A DNA stretch of 64,000 nucleotides from Acidovorax sp. GBBC 1281 (GTDB taxonomy: Bacteria > Pseudomonadota > Gammaproteobacteria > Burkholderiales > Burkholderiaceae_C), in assembly GCF_028473645.1 (NCBI RefSeq), contig NZ_CP097269.1, forward strand, positions 752,001 to 816,000, read 5' to 3'. Position 1 is the stretch's first letter; each line of letters opens with the position of its first letter. The position numbers and the translations under genes were made by a program. The notes under the pieces are model-generated. The model saw only the letters and a list, made by a program, of their open reading frames with translations, did no database searches and was not told the origin of the DNA. Shown here piece by piece: positions 28,005-39,942 of the stretch.

Positions 28005-29231
28005 ATGACCATCGAAATGATCGAAGCCGAAGAATTCAATCAGGGCACCCAGATCAAGGTGATCGGTGTCGGCGGCGGCGGCGGCAATGCCGTCGCCCAC
28101 ATGATCGCGCGCAATGTGCAGGGCGTGGAGTTCGTCTGCGCCAACACCGACGCGCAGGCCCTCACGCGCAGCCCCGCGCACCGCACCATCCAGCTGGGCG
28201 GCAGCGGCCTGGGCGCGGGCAGCAAGCCCGACAAGGGCCGCGACGCCGCCGAAGCGGCCGTGGAAGACATCCGCAGCGCCATCACCGGCGCGCACATGCT
28301 GTTCATCACCGCCGGCATGGGCGGCGGCACGGGCACCGGCGCGGCCCCCGTGATCGCGCGCGTGGCCAAGGAGATGGGCATCCTCACCGTGGGCGTGGTC
28401 ACCAAGCCCTTCGACTGGGAAGGCGGCCGCCGCATGGCCAATGCCGACAACGGCCTGGCCGAGCTGGAAGCCAACGTCGATTCGCTGATCGTCGTGCTCA
28501 ACGAGAAGCTGCTGGAAGTGCTGGGCGACGACATCACCCAGGACGAGGCCTTCGCGCACGCCAACGACGTGCTCAAGAACGCCGTGGGCGGCATCGCCGA
28601 AATCATCAACGAATACGGCCACGTCAACGTCGACTTCGAAGACGTGCGCACCGTGATGGGCGAGCCCGGCAAGGCCATGATGGGCACGGCCACGGCGGCC
28701 GGCCCCGACCGCGCCCGCATCGCCGCCGAGCAGGCCGTGGCCTGCCCGCTGCTGGAAGGCATCGACCTGTCGGGCGCCAAGGGCGTGCTGGTGCTGGTGA
28801 CGGCCGCCAAGGGCAGCCTGAAGCTGTCCGAGTCGCGCCTGGCCATGAGCACCATCAATGCCTACGCCTCGCCGGACGCGCACGTGATCTACGGCGCCGC
28901 CTACGACGACAGCCTGGGCGAAGAGATCCGCGTCACCGTGGTGGCCACCGGCCTGTCGCGCCAGAACGCACGCCGCCAGCCCATCTCGGTGGTGCAGGGC
29001 GGCCTGCGCACCGGCACGGACAACGTGGCCTACCAGATGCCCATGTCCGGCGCGACGCTGGGCGCGGGCCTGGTCGGTGGCGGCACCGCCCAGGCGGACT
29101 ACGGCAACATGTCGGTGCCCAGCGTGTGGCGCACCAACCGCACGCAGGCGGCCGCCCGCGTGGACGCGCTGTCCTCGGGCGGCATGGACGACCTGGAAAT
29201 CCCCGCGTTCCTGCGCAAGCAGGCCGACTGA
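28005..29231 (+). CDS. ftsZ: Cell division GTPase FtsZ
   Basis: Tubulin-like GTPase that forms the Z ring. The protein is 408 residues with the G-box GGGTGTG at 106-112 and the T7 synergy loop carrying NVDFEDVRTVMG. A Gly/Ala-rich linker leads to the conserved C-terminal peptide DLEIPAFLRKQAD that binds FtsA and other partners. AGGAG lies 9 nt before the ATG. The spacer ahead of it (about 170 bp) is the longest in the cluster and probably carries its own promoter. Confidence 0.98.
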   Translation: MTIEMIEAEEFNQGTQIKVIGVGGGGGNAVAHMIARNVQGVEFVCANTDAQALTRSPAHRTIQLGGSGLGAGSKPDKGRDAAEAAVEDIRSAITGAHMLFITAGMGGGTGTGAAPVIARVAKEMGILTVGVVTKPFDWEGGRRMANADNGLAELEANVDSLIVVLNEKLLEVLGDDITQDEAFAHANDVLKNAVGGIAEIINEYGHVNVDFEDVRTVMGEPGKAMMGTATAAGPDRARIAAEQAVACPLLEGIDLSGAKGVLVLVTAAKGSLKLSESRLAMSTINAYASPDAHVIYGAAYDDSLGEEIRVTVVATGLSRQNARRQPISVVQGGLRTGTDNVAYQMPMSGATLGAGLVGGGTAQADYGNMSVPSVWRTNRTQAAARVDALSSGGMDDLEIPAFLRKQAD

Positions 29232-29236
29232 CGGGG

Positions 29237-29260
29237 AAGGCCCTGCGGGCCTTTCTTGTT
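29237..29260 (+). terminator. Intrinsic terminator after ftsZ
   Basis: Stem AAGGCCC / GGGCCTT with a TGC loop followed by TCTTGTT. Its position immediately after ftsZ suggests that the main dcw transcript ends here and lpxC has its own promoter. Confidence 0.8.
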
Positions 29261-29364
29261 CACAACACCGCCATGTTCCGCAAGGGGCTGGCGGTTTTTT
29301 CTTGCGCGCGTGGGCCTATTGCCCCCATAGCGGCAGCGATGCCCCATGATGGGGCCTCCCCCTC

Positions 29365-29370
29365 TAAAAT
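29365..29370 (+). promoter_or_regulatory. -10-like TAAAAT 6 nt before lpxC
   Basis: TAAAAT-CGACCG-ATG with no Shine-Dalgarno; implies a leaderless or nearly leaderless lpxC mRNA. Confidence 0.5.
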
Positions 29371-29376
29371 CGACCG

Positions 29377-30300
29377 ATGCTCCAGCAACGCACGATCAAG
29401 ACCCTGACCCGCGCCGTCGGCGTGGGCCTGCACAGCGGCCAGCGCGTCGAATTGACGCTGCGTCCCGCCCAGCCCGACACGGGCATCGTGTTCCGCCGGG
29501 TGGACCTGCCCGAGCCGGTGGACATTCCCATCACCGCCATGGCCGTGGTGGACACGCGCATGGCCTCCACCATCGGCGTGGGCGGCGCGAAGGTGCACAC
29601 GGTCGAGCACCTGATGTCGGCCTGCGCGGGCCTGGGGCTGGACAACCTGTACATCGACATCACCGCCGAAGAGGTGCCCATCCTCGACGGATCCTCCGCC
29701 TCGTTCGTGTTCCTGCTGCAGAGCGCCGGCGTGGAGCTGCAGAAGGCGCCCAAGCGCTTCATCCGCGTGACGCGCCCGGTCGAGGTGCGCGAGGGCACGG
29801 GCCCGAGCACGAAGTGGGCACGGCTCGACCCGTACCACGGCTACAAGCTGCGCTTCGAGATCGACTTCGCCCACCCGGCGGTCGATTCCACCGGACAGAG
29901 CGTGGAGTTCGACCTCGGCTCCGGCAACTACACCCGAGACATCGCGCGGGCGCGCACGTTCGGCTTCACCAAGGACGTCGAGATGATGCGCGCCAGCGGC
30001 CTGGCGCTGGGCGGCGGGCTGGACAACGCCATCGTCATGGACGACTACAAGGTGCTCAACAGCGACGGCCTGCGCTACGACGACGAGTTCGTGAAGCACA
30101 AGATCCTCGATGCCATCGGCGACCTGTACCTCGTCGGCAAGCCGCTGCTGGCGGCCTACAGCGCGTTCCGCTCAGGCCACGCGATGAACAACCTGCTGCT
30201 GCGCGAACTGCTCGCGCAAGAGGACGCCTGGGAAATCGCCACGTTCGACAACGAGCGCCAGGCGCCCGCCGGCTTCGCGCAGCCGGTGGCCGCGTGGTAG
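29377..30300 (+). CDS. lpxC: UDP-3-O-acyl-GlcNAc deacetylase LpxC
   Basis: Zinc amidase that commits UDP-GlcNAc to lipid A synthesis. The protein is 307 residues with conserved TVEHLMSA (E77, H78), [16 protein letters not shown] and the [12 protein letters not shown] zinc motif, ending as usual shortly after SGHAMNN. It closes the cluster after a terminator, and no ribosome-binding site precedes its ATG. Confidence 0.97.
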   Translation: MLQQRTIKTLTRAVGVGLHSGQRVELTLRPAQPDTGIVFRRVDLPEPVDIPITAMAVVDTRMASTIGVGGAKVHTVEHLMSACAGLGLDNLYIDITAEEVPILDGSSASFVFLLQSAGVELQKAPKRFIRVTRPVEVREGTGPSTKWARLDPYHGYKLRFEIDFAHPAVDSTGQSVEFDLGSGNYTRDIARARTFGFTKDVEMMRASGLALGGGLDNAIVMDDYKVLNSDGLRYDDEFVKHKILDAIGDLYLVGKPLLAAYSAFRSGHAMNNLLLRELLAQEDAWEIATFDNERQAPAGFAQPVAAW

Positions 30301-30322
30301 GGCGGCGCAGGGGCTTCGCGGC

Positions 30323-30499
30323 ATGCTGATCTTTCGCTGGATCGCCACCCTGCTGCTGCTCATGGCAGCGGTGTCGTTCGCGTTCTACGTGGGCACGGGG
30401 CAGGCGCGCTACAAGCGCTGGGGGCTCATCATCCTGAAGTGGACGGTGATCGCCGGCTTCGTGTTCTTCGCCGTGCTCATCCTGGGGCGCATCGCCTGA
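30323..30499 (+). CDS. Small two-helix membrane protein downstream of lpxC
   Basis: 58-residue protein with two predicted membrane helices (MLIFRWIATLLLLMAAVSF and IILKWTVIAGFVFFAVLIL) joined by a basic loop GQARYKRWG. It starts 22 bp after lpxC on the same strand. High hydrophobicity, charge asymmetry and a clean stop make it a likely real gene. Function unknown. Confidence 0.7.
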   Translation: MLIFRWIATLLLLMAAVSFAFYVGTGQARYKRWGLIILKWTVIAGFVFFAVLILGRIA

Positions 30500-30537
30500 C
30501 CGACACGGAGGGATGGCGGCGGGCGAGGGGGCTGGCC

Positions 30538-30543
30538 TATACT
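30538..30543 (+). promoter_or_regulatory. Candidate -10 (TATACT) for the thiC transcript
   Basis: TATACT ends 7 bp before the P1 stem of the TPP riboswitch, the right position for transcription to begin at the aptamer. The -35 is not clear. Confidence 0.55.
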
Positions 30544-30550
30544 GGCGCCT

Positions 30551-32647
<2,097 letters not shown>

Positions 32648-32663
32648 TCGCCCTTCATGGGCG

Positions 32664-32700
32664 CAGGGCGCGCCGCCTGGCAAGGCGGCGGCGTGCCCTG
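32664..32700. terminator. 14-bp hairpin between convergent thiC and chemoreceptor
   Basis: CAGGGCGCGCCGCC pairs with GGCGGCGTGCCCTG with one G-T wobble and a 9-nt loop. There is no T-tract. Its position between convergent ends suggests a shared terminator or transcription barrier. Confidence 0.45.
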
Positions 32701-32707
32701 GCGGACC

Positions 32708-34414
32708 TCAGGCGTGGCCCAGGCGCAGGGCCCGCACCGCAGGGACCGTTGCGGGCAAAGGCGCCGGCACGGGCGCGGAGAGGCGTTCCGCCGATTCGCT
32801 GGCCGCCGAGGAATGCGGCAGCGCGAAGCGGCTGATCACCGACGACAGGTCGTGCGCCTGCCCGCGCAGGCTTTCCGCCGCGGCGGCCGACTGCTCCACC
32901 AGCGCCGCGTTCTGCTGCGTCATCTCGTCCAGCCGCGACATGGCGGCGTGGATGGCCGCGATGTCCTGGTTCTGCGACCGGGTGTGGCTGCGGATCTCGC
33001 CCATGGTCTGCGCCGTGTGCTGGATGGTGGAGACCACGCGCTCCATCGTGCGGCCGGCGTGCCCGGCCAGGCTGGCGCCCGAGGCCACCTGCTGCACGGA
33101 CTCGGCGATCAGCGCCTTGATCTCCTTGGCGGCCTCGGCCGAGCGGTTGGCCAGGCTGCGCACTTCGGACGCCACCACGGCGAAGCCCCGGCCCTGGTCG
33201 CCGGCGCGTGCGGCCTCCACGGCGGCGTTCAGTGCCAGGATGTTCGTCTGGAAGGCGATGGAGTCGATCACGCCGGTGATGTCGGCGATGCGGCGCGAGC
33301 CCGTGGCGATGCGGTCCATGGTGTCCACGACCTGCGTGACCACGCCGCTGCCTTCCTGCGCCACGCTGGCGGCCTGCGAAGCTAGGGCTTCCGTGCGCTC
33401 GGCGGACGCCGCCGCATCCGCCACGCGGCGGGTGACCTGCTCCAGCGAGGCCGCGGTTTCCTGCAGCCGCGCGGCGGCCTCCTCGGTGCGGTTGGACAGG
33501 TCGGCGTTGCCGCCCGCGATGTCGGTCGAGGCGGCGCTGATGCTCTGCCCCAGGGTCTGCACGCGGTGCACCAGGCTGCGCAGCGCGCCCTGCATCACCG
33601 ACAGCGAGGTGAGCATGCGGCCGGTCTCGTCGCGTTCGTGGCCGGCGATGTCCTGGCGCAGGTCCAGCCCGGCCACGCGGTCCGCCGTGGCGCTGGCGAT
33701 GGCGATCGGGCGGGTGATGCTGCGCACCAGCCACAGCGCCAGCAGGGTGCCCAGGGCCAGCGACAGCGCGCCGAAGGCCACCAGCGCCCAGCGCGCCATG
33801 CCGCTCAGGCGCGCGACCTGCGCCGCCGCTTCGTCGATGTCCTGCCGCTGCGACTGCGAGAGCGCTTCGAGCGCCTGGAGCAGCGCCGTGGCCGAGGGCA
33901 GGAAGCGTTCACCGTAGACCTTGCGGATGCGCTCGGTGAGGCCCGAATCGCGCGCGGCCACCAGCTCCGTCCGCGCGGCCAGGAAGGTGGCGCCCATGGT
34001 GCGCACCTGCGCCACCTGCTGCATGTTCTCGGTGCCTTCGAGCCGCCGGGCCAGTTGGGCGACCAGCGCGTCGTACTGCTGCTGGGTGCGCGCGATGTCG
34101 GCGCCGAGGATCTCGCCCACCTCGGGTTCGGAACTCAGGGCCACGGCCTTGTAGCGCTCGGCGTTGATGGCCTGCAGCCGGTACGCATCGGCCACCAGGC
34201 GCTCGGTCGCGACGCTGCGCTGCACCATGGCGTCCGTGGCGCGGCCGATGTGGTGCAGCGACCAGATGCCGATGGCCGAGCCCACCAGGCTCAGCGCCAG
34301 GACGGCGAGAAAGACAGTCAGCAGGCGCTGGCTCAGTGAGCCGGTGCCCGGCCGGGCGGCAGTGGGGGCAGGGGATTCGTGGGACGTGGGAGATGCAGTG
34401 AAGGGGTGTGCCAT
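32708..34414 (-). CDS. Methyl-accepting chemotaxis protein
   Basis: 568-residue chemoreceptor: short Pro/Ser-rich N-terminus, TM1 at about 28-52, periplasmic four-helix sensor with a [19 protein letters not shown] motif, TM2, HAMP, then signalling helices with the tip [20 protein letters not shown]. The start MAHPF is chosen; the frame is open 42 residues further upstream but those residues are atypical. It is divergent from the next chemoreceptor, with a shared 270-bp spacer. Ligand unknown. Confidence 0.9.
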   Translation of the reverse strand: MAHPFTASPTSHESPAPTAARPGTGSLSQRLLTVFLAVLALSLVGSAIGIWSLHHIGRATDAMVQRSVATERLVADAYRLQAINAERYKAVALSSEPEVGEILGADIARTQQQYDALVAQLARRLEGTENMQQVAQVRTMGATFLAARTELVAARDSGLTERIRKVYGERFLPSATALLQALEALSQSQRQDIDEAAAQVARLSGMARWALVAFGALSLALGTLLALWLVRSITRPIAIASATADRVAGLDLRQDIAGHERDETGRMLTSLSVMQGALRSLVHRVQTLGQSISAASTDIAGGNADLSNRTEEAAARLQETAASLEQVTRRVADAAASAERTEALASQAASVAQEGSGVVTQVVDTMDRIATGSRRIADITGVIDSIAFQTNILALNAAVEAARAGDQGRGFAVVASEVRSLANRSAEAAKEIKALIAESVQQVASGASLAGHAGRTMERVVSTIQHTAQTMGEIRSHTRSQNQDIAAIHAAMSRLDEMTQQNAALVEQSAAAAESLRGQAHDLSSVISRFALPHSSAASESAERLSAPVPAPLPATVPAVRALRLGHA

Positions 34415-34688
34415 GTGGAGTCCGAAGGTGTGGCGGGCGCCATGGCGGGGCAGGAAGGCGCGCGCCGGCGCGGTCGCGATGGCAGTGACTTTGCCCTCCA
34501 TTTGTGACAATTTGTTTTCCACTGCACGGTGTGAGGGCATGGCGCCGCGTGTTGGCCCCTCGGTGAATACCCCGTCGGCTATTGGCAGGGCGCCGCATAT
34601 AGTGATCGCCGATGCGGCCCACGAGGCCGTGTTTTTTTGGTGGCGTGGTTATTGCTAACGCTCAAGTAACATTTTGTAGAGGAGAGCC

Positions 34689-36353
34689 ATGAACGCTCTG
34701 GGCCGCCTGTCGATTCGCACCCGCCTGTATTTCGGGACGATCTTTTCCTTGGTGCTCCTCGTCGTCATCGGTGCCATGGGCTATCTCGCCCTGGACCGTA
34801 CGCGGGACACGTTGCAGGTGCTGTTTTCGCAGCGCGTGCAGACCCTGACCGATATGGCCGAACTGCGCACCACACTGGGGAATCTGCGCCGGGCCGAGAA
34901 GGACATCATCATCAACTTCAACAACTCGGTCGAGGTGTCGGCCCTGCGCGACAGCTGGGGCAAGACGCTCGCCGCGCTGCGCAAGAGCCTGGCCGACGTG
35001 CGGCAGGCCCAGGCGGGGGATGCCGCCTTCGTCGAGGGCATCGACAAGTCGCTCGCCGAGATCAAGCAGTACGAGGCCGGCATCTCGCCCATCTTCGAGC
35101 AGATCGAGCGCGCGCAGATCGACGGGGCTGGGGGCGGCGCCTATGCCGACCGCCTCAAGCAGCACATGGAGGCCACTGACCAGCTGTTCGCCAGCCTGGC
35201 CACCACCGCGCGCCAGCAGATGGAGGAGGCGCGCCAGGGCGTGGAGGCGCGCACGGCCTTCATGTCGGCCGCGATCGGCGGCGGGCTCCTGCTGGGGCTG
35301 GCGGTGCTCATTCCGTTGACCTTCTTCAGCGTGCGCTCCATCACGCAATCGCTGGCCCAGGCGCGCGATCTGGCCGAGCGCATCGCCAGCGGCGATCTGT
35401 CGCACGAGGTGCATGCCACGCAGCAGGACGAGGTGGGCCAGTTGGTGACCGCCATGGGCCGCATGCAGGATTCGCTGCGCGGACTGGTGCGGCAGGTGCA
35501 GGAAGCGTCGGGCAGCATCTCGACGGCCAGCACCGAGATCGCCTCGGGCAACCACGACCTGAGCCAGCGCACCGAGCAGACGGCCGCCAACCTGGAAGAA
35601 ACCGCGTCGTCCATGGAGCTGCTCACCAGCACCGTGCAGCAGAGCGCGCAGTCCGCGCGCCAGGCGAGCGAATTCGCCACCACCGCGGCCGAGGTGGCCG
35701 CGCGCGGCGGCGCCGTGGTGTCGCAGGTGGTCAGCACCATGGGGCAGATCACCGACAGCTCGCGCAAGATCGCCGACATCACCGGCGTGATCGATTCCAT
35801 CGCCTTCCAGACCAACATCCTGGCGCTGAACGCCGCGGTGGAAGCCGCTCGCGCCGGCGAGCAGGGCCGGGGCTTCGCCGTGGTGGCCAGTGAGGTGCGC
35901 AGCCTGGCGCAGCGCAGCGCCGAAGCAGCCAAGGAGATCAAGGGCCTCATCGGCTCGTCGGTGGACCGCGTGGAAGACGGCTCGCGACTGGTGAGCGAGG
36001 CCGGGGCGACCATGAACGAGATCGTGGGCAGCGTGCGCCGGGTGTCGGACATCATTTCCGAGATCACGGCCGCGTCGTCCGAGCAAAGCGACAACATCGG
36101 GCAGATCAGCCAGTCGGTGAGCCAGCTCGACCAGATGACGCAGCAGAACGCCGCGCTGGTGGAGGAGTCCACCGCCGCATCGGAATCGTTGCGCGACCAG
36201 GCCAACCAGCTCACCCAGGCCGTGAGCCAGTTCAAGCTGAGCGATGCCGCCGAAACCGCCCCGGCGGGCCGGATCGCCGCGCGTGCCCCTGCCCACCCTG
36301 CCAGCGGGTTGCCGCCCGCTGTGGCGCAAGCCAAGGCGCTGCAGCTGCGCTGA
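34689..36353 (+). CDS. Methyl-accepting chemotaxis protein
   Basis: 554-residue chemoreceptor with TM1 at about 12-34, a periplasmic sensor rich in helices ([23 protein letters not shown]), TM2 near 195-215, HAMP and a signalling domain with the conserved tip [29 protein letters not shown] precedes the ATG. Its C-terminus lacks a CheR pentapeptide. An IS630-family element lies 28 bp downstream. Confidence 0.94.
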   Translation: MNALGRLSIRTRLYFGTIFSLVLLVVIGAMGYLALDRTRDTLQVLFSQRVQTLTDMAELRTTLGNLRRAEKDIIINFNNSVEVSALRDSWGKTLAALRKSLADVRQAQAGDAAFVEGIDKSLAEIKQYEAGISPIFEQIERAQIDGAGGGAYADRLKQHMEATDQLFASLATTARQQMEEARQGVEARTAFMSAAIGGGLLLGLAVLIPLTFFSVRSITQSLAQARDLAERIASGDLSHEVHATQQDEVGQLVTAMGRMQDSLRGLVRQVQEASGSISTASTEIASGNHDLSQRTEQTAANLEETASSMELLTSTVQQSAQSARQASEFATTAAEVAARGGAVVSQVVSTMGQITDSSRKIADITGVIDSIAFQTNILALNAAVEAARAGEQGRGFAVVASEVRSLAQRSAEAAKEIKGLIGSSVDRVEDGSRLVSEAGATMNEIVGSVRRVSDIISEITAASSEQSDNIGQISQSVSQLDQMTQQNAALVEESTAASESLRDQANQLTQAVSQFKLSDAAETAPAGRIAARAPAHPASGLPPAVAQAKALQLR

Positions 36354-36378
36354 GTGCCGTCGATGGGGGCGGGGCAGG

Positions 36379-37473
36379 CTAGTGTCCTGTCCCGTTAATT
36401 CGCCCGCATAGTCTGGCGAGTTTTTCGAGGATGGAGTCTGCTGTAGCTGTCCAAGTAAACGGCTGGCAGGACTGGTTGTAATTCGCGATGAATGTGTCGA
36501 TCTTGTTGATCAGATCCTTCACGCTGGTGAACGAGCCACGGCGGATTGCCCGCGTGGTGATGATCGAGAAGAAGCGCTCGACCTGATTGAGCCAGCTTGA
36601 ATAGGTCGGAACGAAGTGCATGTGCCAGCGAGGCCGCTCGGCCAACCAAGCGCGCACCTTTGGATGCTTGTGGCTGGCGTAGTTATCAGCTATGCAGTGC
36701 ACATCCAGTTCGTCGGGCACTGCCTTGTCGATGGCGCGCAGGAAGGCAAGGAACTCTTGATGACGATGCCGGGGCCGGCACTGCGCGATCACTTGGCCAT
36801 TCATCACGTTCAGGGCCGCGAACAAGGTGGTGGTGCCGTGGCGCACGTAGTCGTGCGTGACACCTTCGACATAGCCAAACCCCATTGGCAGCATCGGCTG
36901 CGTACGCTCCAAAGCTTGGCATTGGCTCTTCTCGTCCACGCACAGCACCAGCGCGTTGTCAGGTGGGTTCAGGTACAGCCCCACAACGTCGCGCAGCTTC
37001 TCGATGAACAGCGGATCGGTCGACAGCTTGAAGCTGTCGGCCCGGTGCGGCTTGAGGTTGAAGGTCTGCAGATAGCGCGCCACCGTGCTCTTGCTGATGC
37101 CCGTATCGGCGGCCAGCGTGCGGGTGCTCCAGTGGGTACCCCCATCAGCAGGCTTGGTGTGCAACGTCTTGGTAATCAACTCAGCAACACGCTCGTCATC
37201 TACCGTGCGGGGGCGACCCGGGCGCAACTCGTCGTAAAGCCCTGCAATGCGATGGCGCGCATAGCGCCCGCGCCACTTGGTGACAGTGCTACGACTGATC
37301 CCCAGAGCCTGCGCAACCGCGGTGCTGGCTTTATCTGTGCCTTCGCAAGTCAGCACGATGCGCGCCCTGAGCGACAACGCCGCTGGCAGCGAACGTGATC
37401 GCGCCATGGACGTCAGTTCCGCGCGCTCCACTTCACTAAGCGCAATTTCTGTTCGGGTCGTTGCATTGGGCAT
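36379..37473 (-). CDS. IS630-family transposase
   Basis: DDE transposase of 364 residues. Helix-turn-helix regions come first (AQALGISRSTVTKWRGRY and DTGISKSTVARYLQ), then the catalytic domain with D180 (LCVDEKSQ), D263 (CIADNYASH) and E299 (SSWLNQVERFF). It fills almost the whole element. Its last codons read through the terminal inverted repeat, and the TAG stop is completed by the TA target site plus one flanking base. Full length with all catalytic residues, so probably active. Codon usage is less GC-biased than neighbours. Confidence 0.95.
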   Translation of the reverse strand: MPNATTRTEIALSEVERAELTSMARSRSLPAALSLRARIVLTCEGTDKASTAVAQALGISRSTVTKWRGRYARHRIAGLYDELRPGRPRTVDDERVAELITKTLHTKPADGGTHWSTRTLAADTGISKSTVARYLQTFNLKPHRADSFKLSTDPLFIEKLRDVVGLYLNPPDNALVLCVDEKSQCQALERTQPMLPMGFGYVEGVTHDYVRHGTTTLFAALNVMNGQVIAQCRPRHRHQEFLAFLRAIDKAVPDELDVHCIADNYASHKHPKVRAWLAERPRWHMHFVPTYSSWLNQVERFFSIITTRAIRRGSFTSVKDLINKIDTFIANYNQSCQPFTWTATADSILEKLARLCGRINGTGH

Positions 37474-37540
37474 GGCGGCACCTCAAGGATGGCCCGAAAC
37501 CATGCAGCTATCGTGCCTGCGAATTAACGGGACAGGACAC
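36382..37540. mobile_element. Intact IS630-family insertion sequence (1159 bp)
   Basis: Perfect 22-bp terminal inverted repeats at 36382-36403 and 37519-37540, outer end GTGTCCTGTCCCGTTAATTC. The flanking TA dinucleotides at 36380-36381 and 37541-37542 are the TA target duplication expected of this family. The insertion site reads CTAG. It lies in the spacer after a chemoreceptor gene and interrupts no recognisable gene. Identical ends and an open transposase suggest recent arrival. Confidence 0.95.
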
Positions 37541-37730
37541 TAGTGCCCTGCGCCGCCTGCCCATTCAAGCCGTGCATGCCTCTGCGGATGCATTTCGTTG
37601 CCGGTGTGCAGCGTGTGCAAACCTGTGGCAACCGCGGGAAAACCTCCGGTAAAGCAGGGCCGCCCCGGGACCGGGCCCCGGCAAATTGCGGCACCATGCG
37701 GGCATGTTCAACCTTTTCGAAAGGCTGGAA

Positions 37731-38276
37731 ATGTCGCGAGACGCTTCGACCCTGCATTCCTTCCCCGGCCGCGCTGCCGCCGCGGGAACCCCCATCACCG
37801 CTTCGACCGCTCCCACACCCCGCCGCCTGCAGGGCCTGGCCGCCGCGTGCGTGGCCGTCCTCCTGGGCGCCGCATCGCTGGGCGCCGAAGCCCAGCCGCG
37901 CGACGACCGGCATGAGCAGCGCCATGGCCAGCGCCACGGCGGCCGGCACGACGACCGCCGTGGCCCGCCGGCCTACCGCCACCCGGGCCCGCCGCCGCAG
38001 GCCTACCACGGCGGCCCGGTGTACCGGCCCGGACCGCCGATGGTGCACCCCGGCCATCCGCAGATGCACGGCCGGCGCGGCGTCGGCCCGCAGCACAACT
38101 GGTACCGCGGCAGCCGCGTGCCGCCCATGTACCGCTCGCACCATTACGTGGTGAACAACTGGCGCCACCACCACCTGGCGCCCCCGCCGCGGGGATACCA
38201 CTGGGTGCAGAACGGGCCGGACTACCTGCTCATCGCCATCGGCACCGGGGTGATCGCGCAGATCGTCTTCCAGTAG
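37731..38276 (+). CDS. RcnB-like secreted protein, His/Pro/Arg-rich
   Basis: 181 residues. The signal peptide RRLQGLAAACVAVLLGAASLG is followed by a likely cleavage after AEA. A His/Arg/Pro-rich low-complexity region follows, then the C-terminal RcnB-type end GYHWVQNGPDYLLIAIGTGV. RcnB family proteins are periplasmic and linked to Ni/Co homeostasis in E. coli; whether this one binds metal is inferred from its histidines only. The start may also be an ATG 9 codons upstream. No metal transporter is adjacent. Confidence 0.78.
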   Translation: MSRDASTLHSFPGRAAAAGTPITASTAPTPRRLQGLAAACVAVLLGAASLGAEAQPRDDRHEQRHGQRHGGRHDDRRGPPAYRHPGPPPQAYHGGPVYRPGPPMVHPGHPQMHGRRGVGPQHNWYRGSRVPPMYRSHHYVVNNWRHHHLAPPPRGYHWVQNGPDYLLIAIGTGVIAQIVFQ

Positions 38277-38328
38277 GCCGCTGGCCTGCACCTGGGCCGA
38301 GGGGCCCGATGCCGGCGCACCCCGCCGG

Positions 38329-38877
38329 TCAGTAGCTGCGGCCGCCCTTGTACATGGCGTGCTGGCGCCGGTTGAGCGTGGCTGCCTCGCCCAGGCGCGC
38401 CATGGCCGCCCCCGCATGCGCGTGGGTGATGGCCATGCCCAGCGCATCGGCCGCGTCGGAGCCGGGCAGGCCCGGCAGGTGCAGCAGCCGTCGCACCATC
38501 TCCTGCACCTGGGTCTTGGCGGCCCGGCCGTGGCCGACCACGGCCTTCTTCATCTGCAGCGCGGTGTACTCGGCCACCGGCAGGTCGCTGGCCACCAGCG
38601 CGGTGATGCAGGCGCCCCGCGCCTGGCCCAGCAGCAGGGTGGACTGGGGGTTCACGTTCACGAAGACGATTTCCACCGTGGCCACGTCGGGCTGGTAGCG
38701 CGCCACCACCTCGGTGATGCCGTCGAACAGCACCTTGAGCCGGCCCGGCAGGTTGCCCAGTGCGAGCGCCGTGGTGCGGATCGTGCCGCTCGCGACGTAG
38801 CTCAGCGCGTGGCCGTCCACATCCACCACGCCGAAGCCGGTGGTCTGCAGGCCGGGGTCGATTCCCAGGATTCGCAT
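38329..38877 (-). CDS. ruvC: Holliday junction endonuclease RuvC
   Basis: Resolves Holliday junctions with RuvAB. The protein is 182 residues with RNase H fold acidic residues D7 (ILGIDPGL), E69 (VATVEIVFV), D141 and D144 (GSDAADALG). Length and motif spacing are canonical. ruvAB are not adjacent in the window. A copy of the dispersed repeat covers its upstream region. Confidence 0.97.
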   Translation of the reverse strand: MRILGIDPGLQTTGFGVVDVDGHALSYVASGTIRTTALALGNLPGRLKVLFDGITEVVARYQPDVATVEIVFVNVNPQSTLLLGQARGACITALVASDLPVAEYTALQMKKAVVGHGRAAKTQVQEMVRRLLHLPGLPGSDAADALGMAITHAHAGAAMARLGEAATLNRRQHAMYKGGRSY

Positions 38878-38885
38878 GTGCTCAC

Positions 38886-38936
38886 TTATTCATAGCATCG
38901 AGGGCAATAAGTTCTAGGGCATGGGGCCGATTTCGC
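38886..38936 (+). repeat. Dispersed repeat copy R5, ruvC upstream region
   Basis: TTATTCATAGCATCGAGGGC, then AATAAGTTCTAGGGCATGGGGCCGATTT. It shares the ATAGC, CTAGGGC and GGCCGATTT blocks with the other copies. It occupies the short spacer between ruvC and the CdsA-like gene. Confidence 0.55.
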
Positions 38937-39941
38937 CTACAAGCCGAAGTACCAGCGCACGGAGTGGAAGAACACCGGCGCCGCAAAGCACAGCGCGTCC
39001 ACCCGGTCAAGCAACCCGCCCGCGCCCGTGACCGACTGGCCCTGCATGCCCCAGCTGGTGATGCCGCGGTCGCGCTTGAGCGCCTTCATCACCAGGTGGC
39101 CCAGGCTGCCCGCCAGGCACGCCAGCAGGGCCATGCCCAGCGCCTGCCCCGGCTTGAACGGCGTGATGAACGACAGCATGACCCCGGCCACGCCGCCCAC
39201 CGCCACGCCGCTGGCCCAGCTCAGCCACTGGAAGCTCTGGCTCACCTGCGGCGCCACCGGCTTGTGGGGGAACCGGCGGCCCAGCAGGTGCTGGGCGATC
39301 ACGCCGGCCTGCACCACCACGACCAGGAAGAACACCAGGAAGGCGCCCTTGCCCTCGTAGCCCGGAAAGTCGAGCAGCAGCAGCGCGGGCACATGGCTCA
39401 TGCCGTACACGCACACCATGATCCCCCACTGCAGCTTGGCGTTGCGCTCCAGGAAGCGCTCGGGGTCGTTGGCGAGCGCGCTGGCCACTGGCAGCGCGAG
39501 AAAGACGTACACCGGGATGAACACCGTGAACAGGTCGAACTTGCGCGTGCCCACGAGGATGAACTGCAGCGGCAGCACCACGAAGAAGGCCAGCACCAGG
39601 CTGCGGTGGTCGCCCCGGCGCGTGGGCGAGAGGGTGATGAACTCGCGCAGCGCGAAGAACGCCACGATGGCGAAGAGCACCGTGGCCACGGTATCGCCCA
39701 GGGCCCAGCCCACCCAGAACACGGTGGCCATGAACCAAGAGGTCTTGAGCAGGCTCCAGAAGCGCCGCCATTCCTGCTGGTGCGCCTCGTGCTCGGCCTG
39801 GTCCTGCACGCCGGTGCCGCGCGCCTCGCGCAGCGTCTGGAAGAAGGCGTAGAGGGTGACCAGCGAGAGCAGGCCAAACATCGCGACGAAGAGCGCGCCG
39901 ATCTGCTGCGTGGTGGTGAGGTTGCGAAGGAAATCGTTCAT
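38937..39941 (-). CDS. CdsA-family integral membrane protein with a divergent active-site signature
   Basis: 334 residues with about eight membrane segments and a C-terminal region related to phosphatidate cytidylyltransferase (MKALKRDRGI...GAGGLLDRVDALCFAAPVFF). In E. coli CdsA the signature reads KR-x4-KD ... PGHGG-xx-DR-x-D. Here the KD pair is replaced by TS and the His of HGG by Ala, while DRVD is kept. It is paired with a PlsC-like acyltransferase immediately downstream. CDP-diacylglycerol synthesis is therefore uncertain; a related CTP-transferase or lipid function is possible. Confidence 0.75.
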   Translation of the reverse strand: MNDFLRNLTTTQQIGALFVAMFGLLSLVTLYAFFQTLREARGTGVQDQAEHEAHQQEWRRFWSLLKTSWFMATVFWVGWALGDTVATVLFAIVAFFALREFITLSPTRRGDHRSLVLAFFVVLPLQFILVGTRKFDLFTVFIPVYVFLALPVASALANDPERFLERNAKLQWGIMVCVYGMSHVPALLLLDFPGYEGKGAFLVFFLVVVVQAGVIAQHLLGRRFPHKPVAPQVSQSFQWLSWASGVAVGGVAGVMLSFITPFKPGQALGMALLACLAGSLGHLVMKALKRDRGITSWGMQGQSVTGAGGLLDRVDALCFAAPVFFHSVRWYFGL

Positions 39942-39942
39942 C

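Noticed and set aside
34541..34688. Sigma-28 (FliA) promoter between the divergent chemoreceptors
   Set aside because: A GCCGAT is present but no TAAA-type -35 at the required spacing.
36354..37730. Gene disruption by the IS630 element
   Set aside because: Both flanks are intergenic and no split reading frame can be rejoined across the element.
38277..38328. Terminator between the RcnB-like gene and ruvC
   Set aside because: Only short GGGCC repeats without a T-tract or a stable stem.
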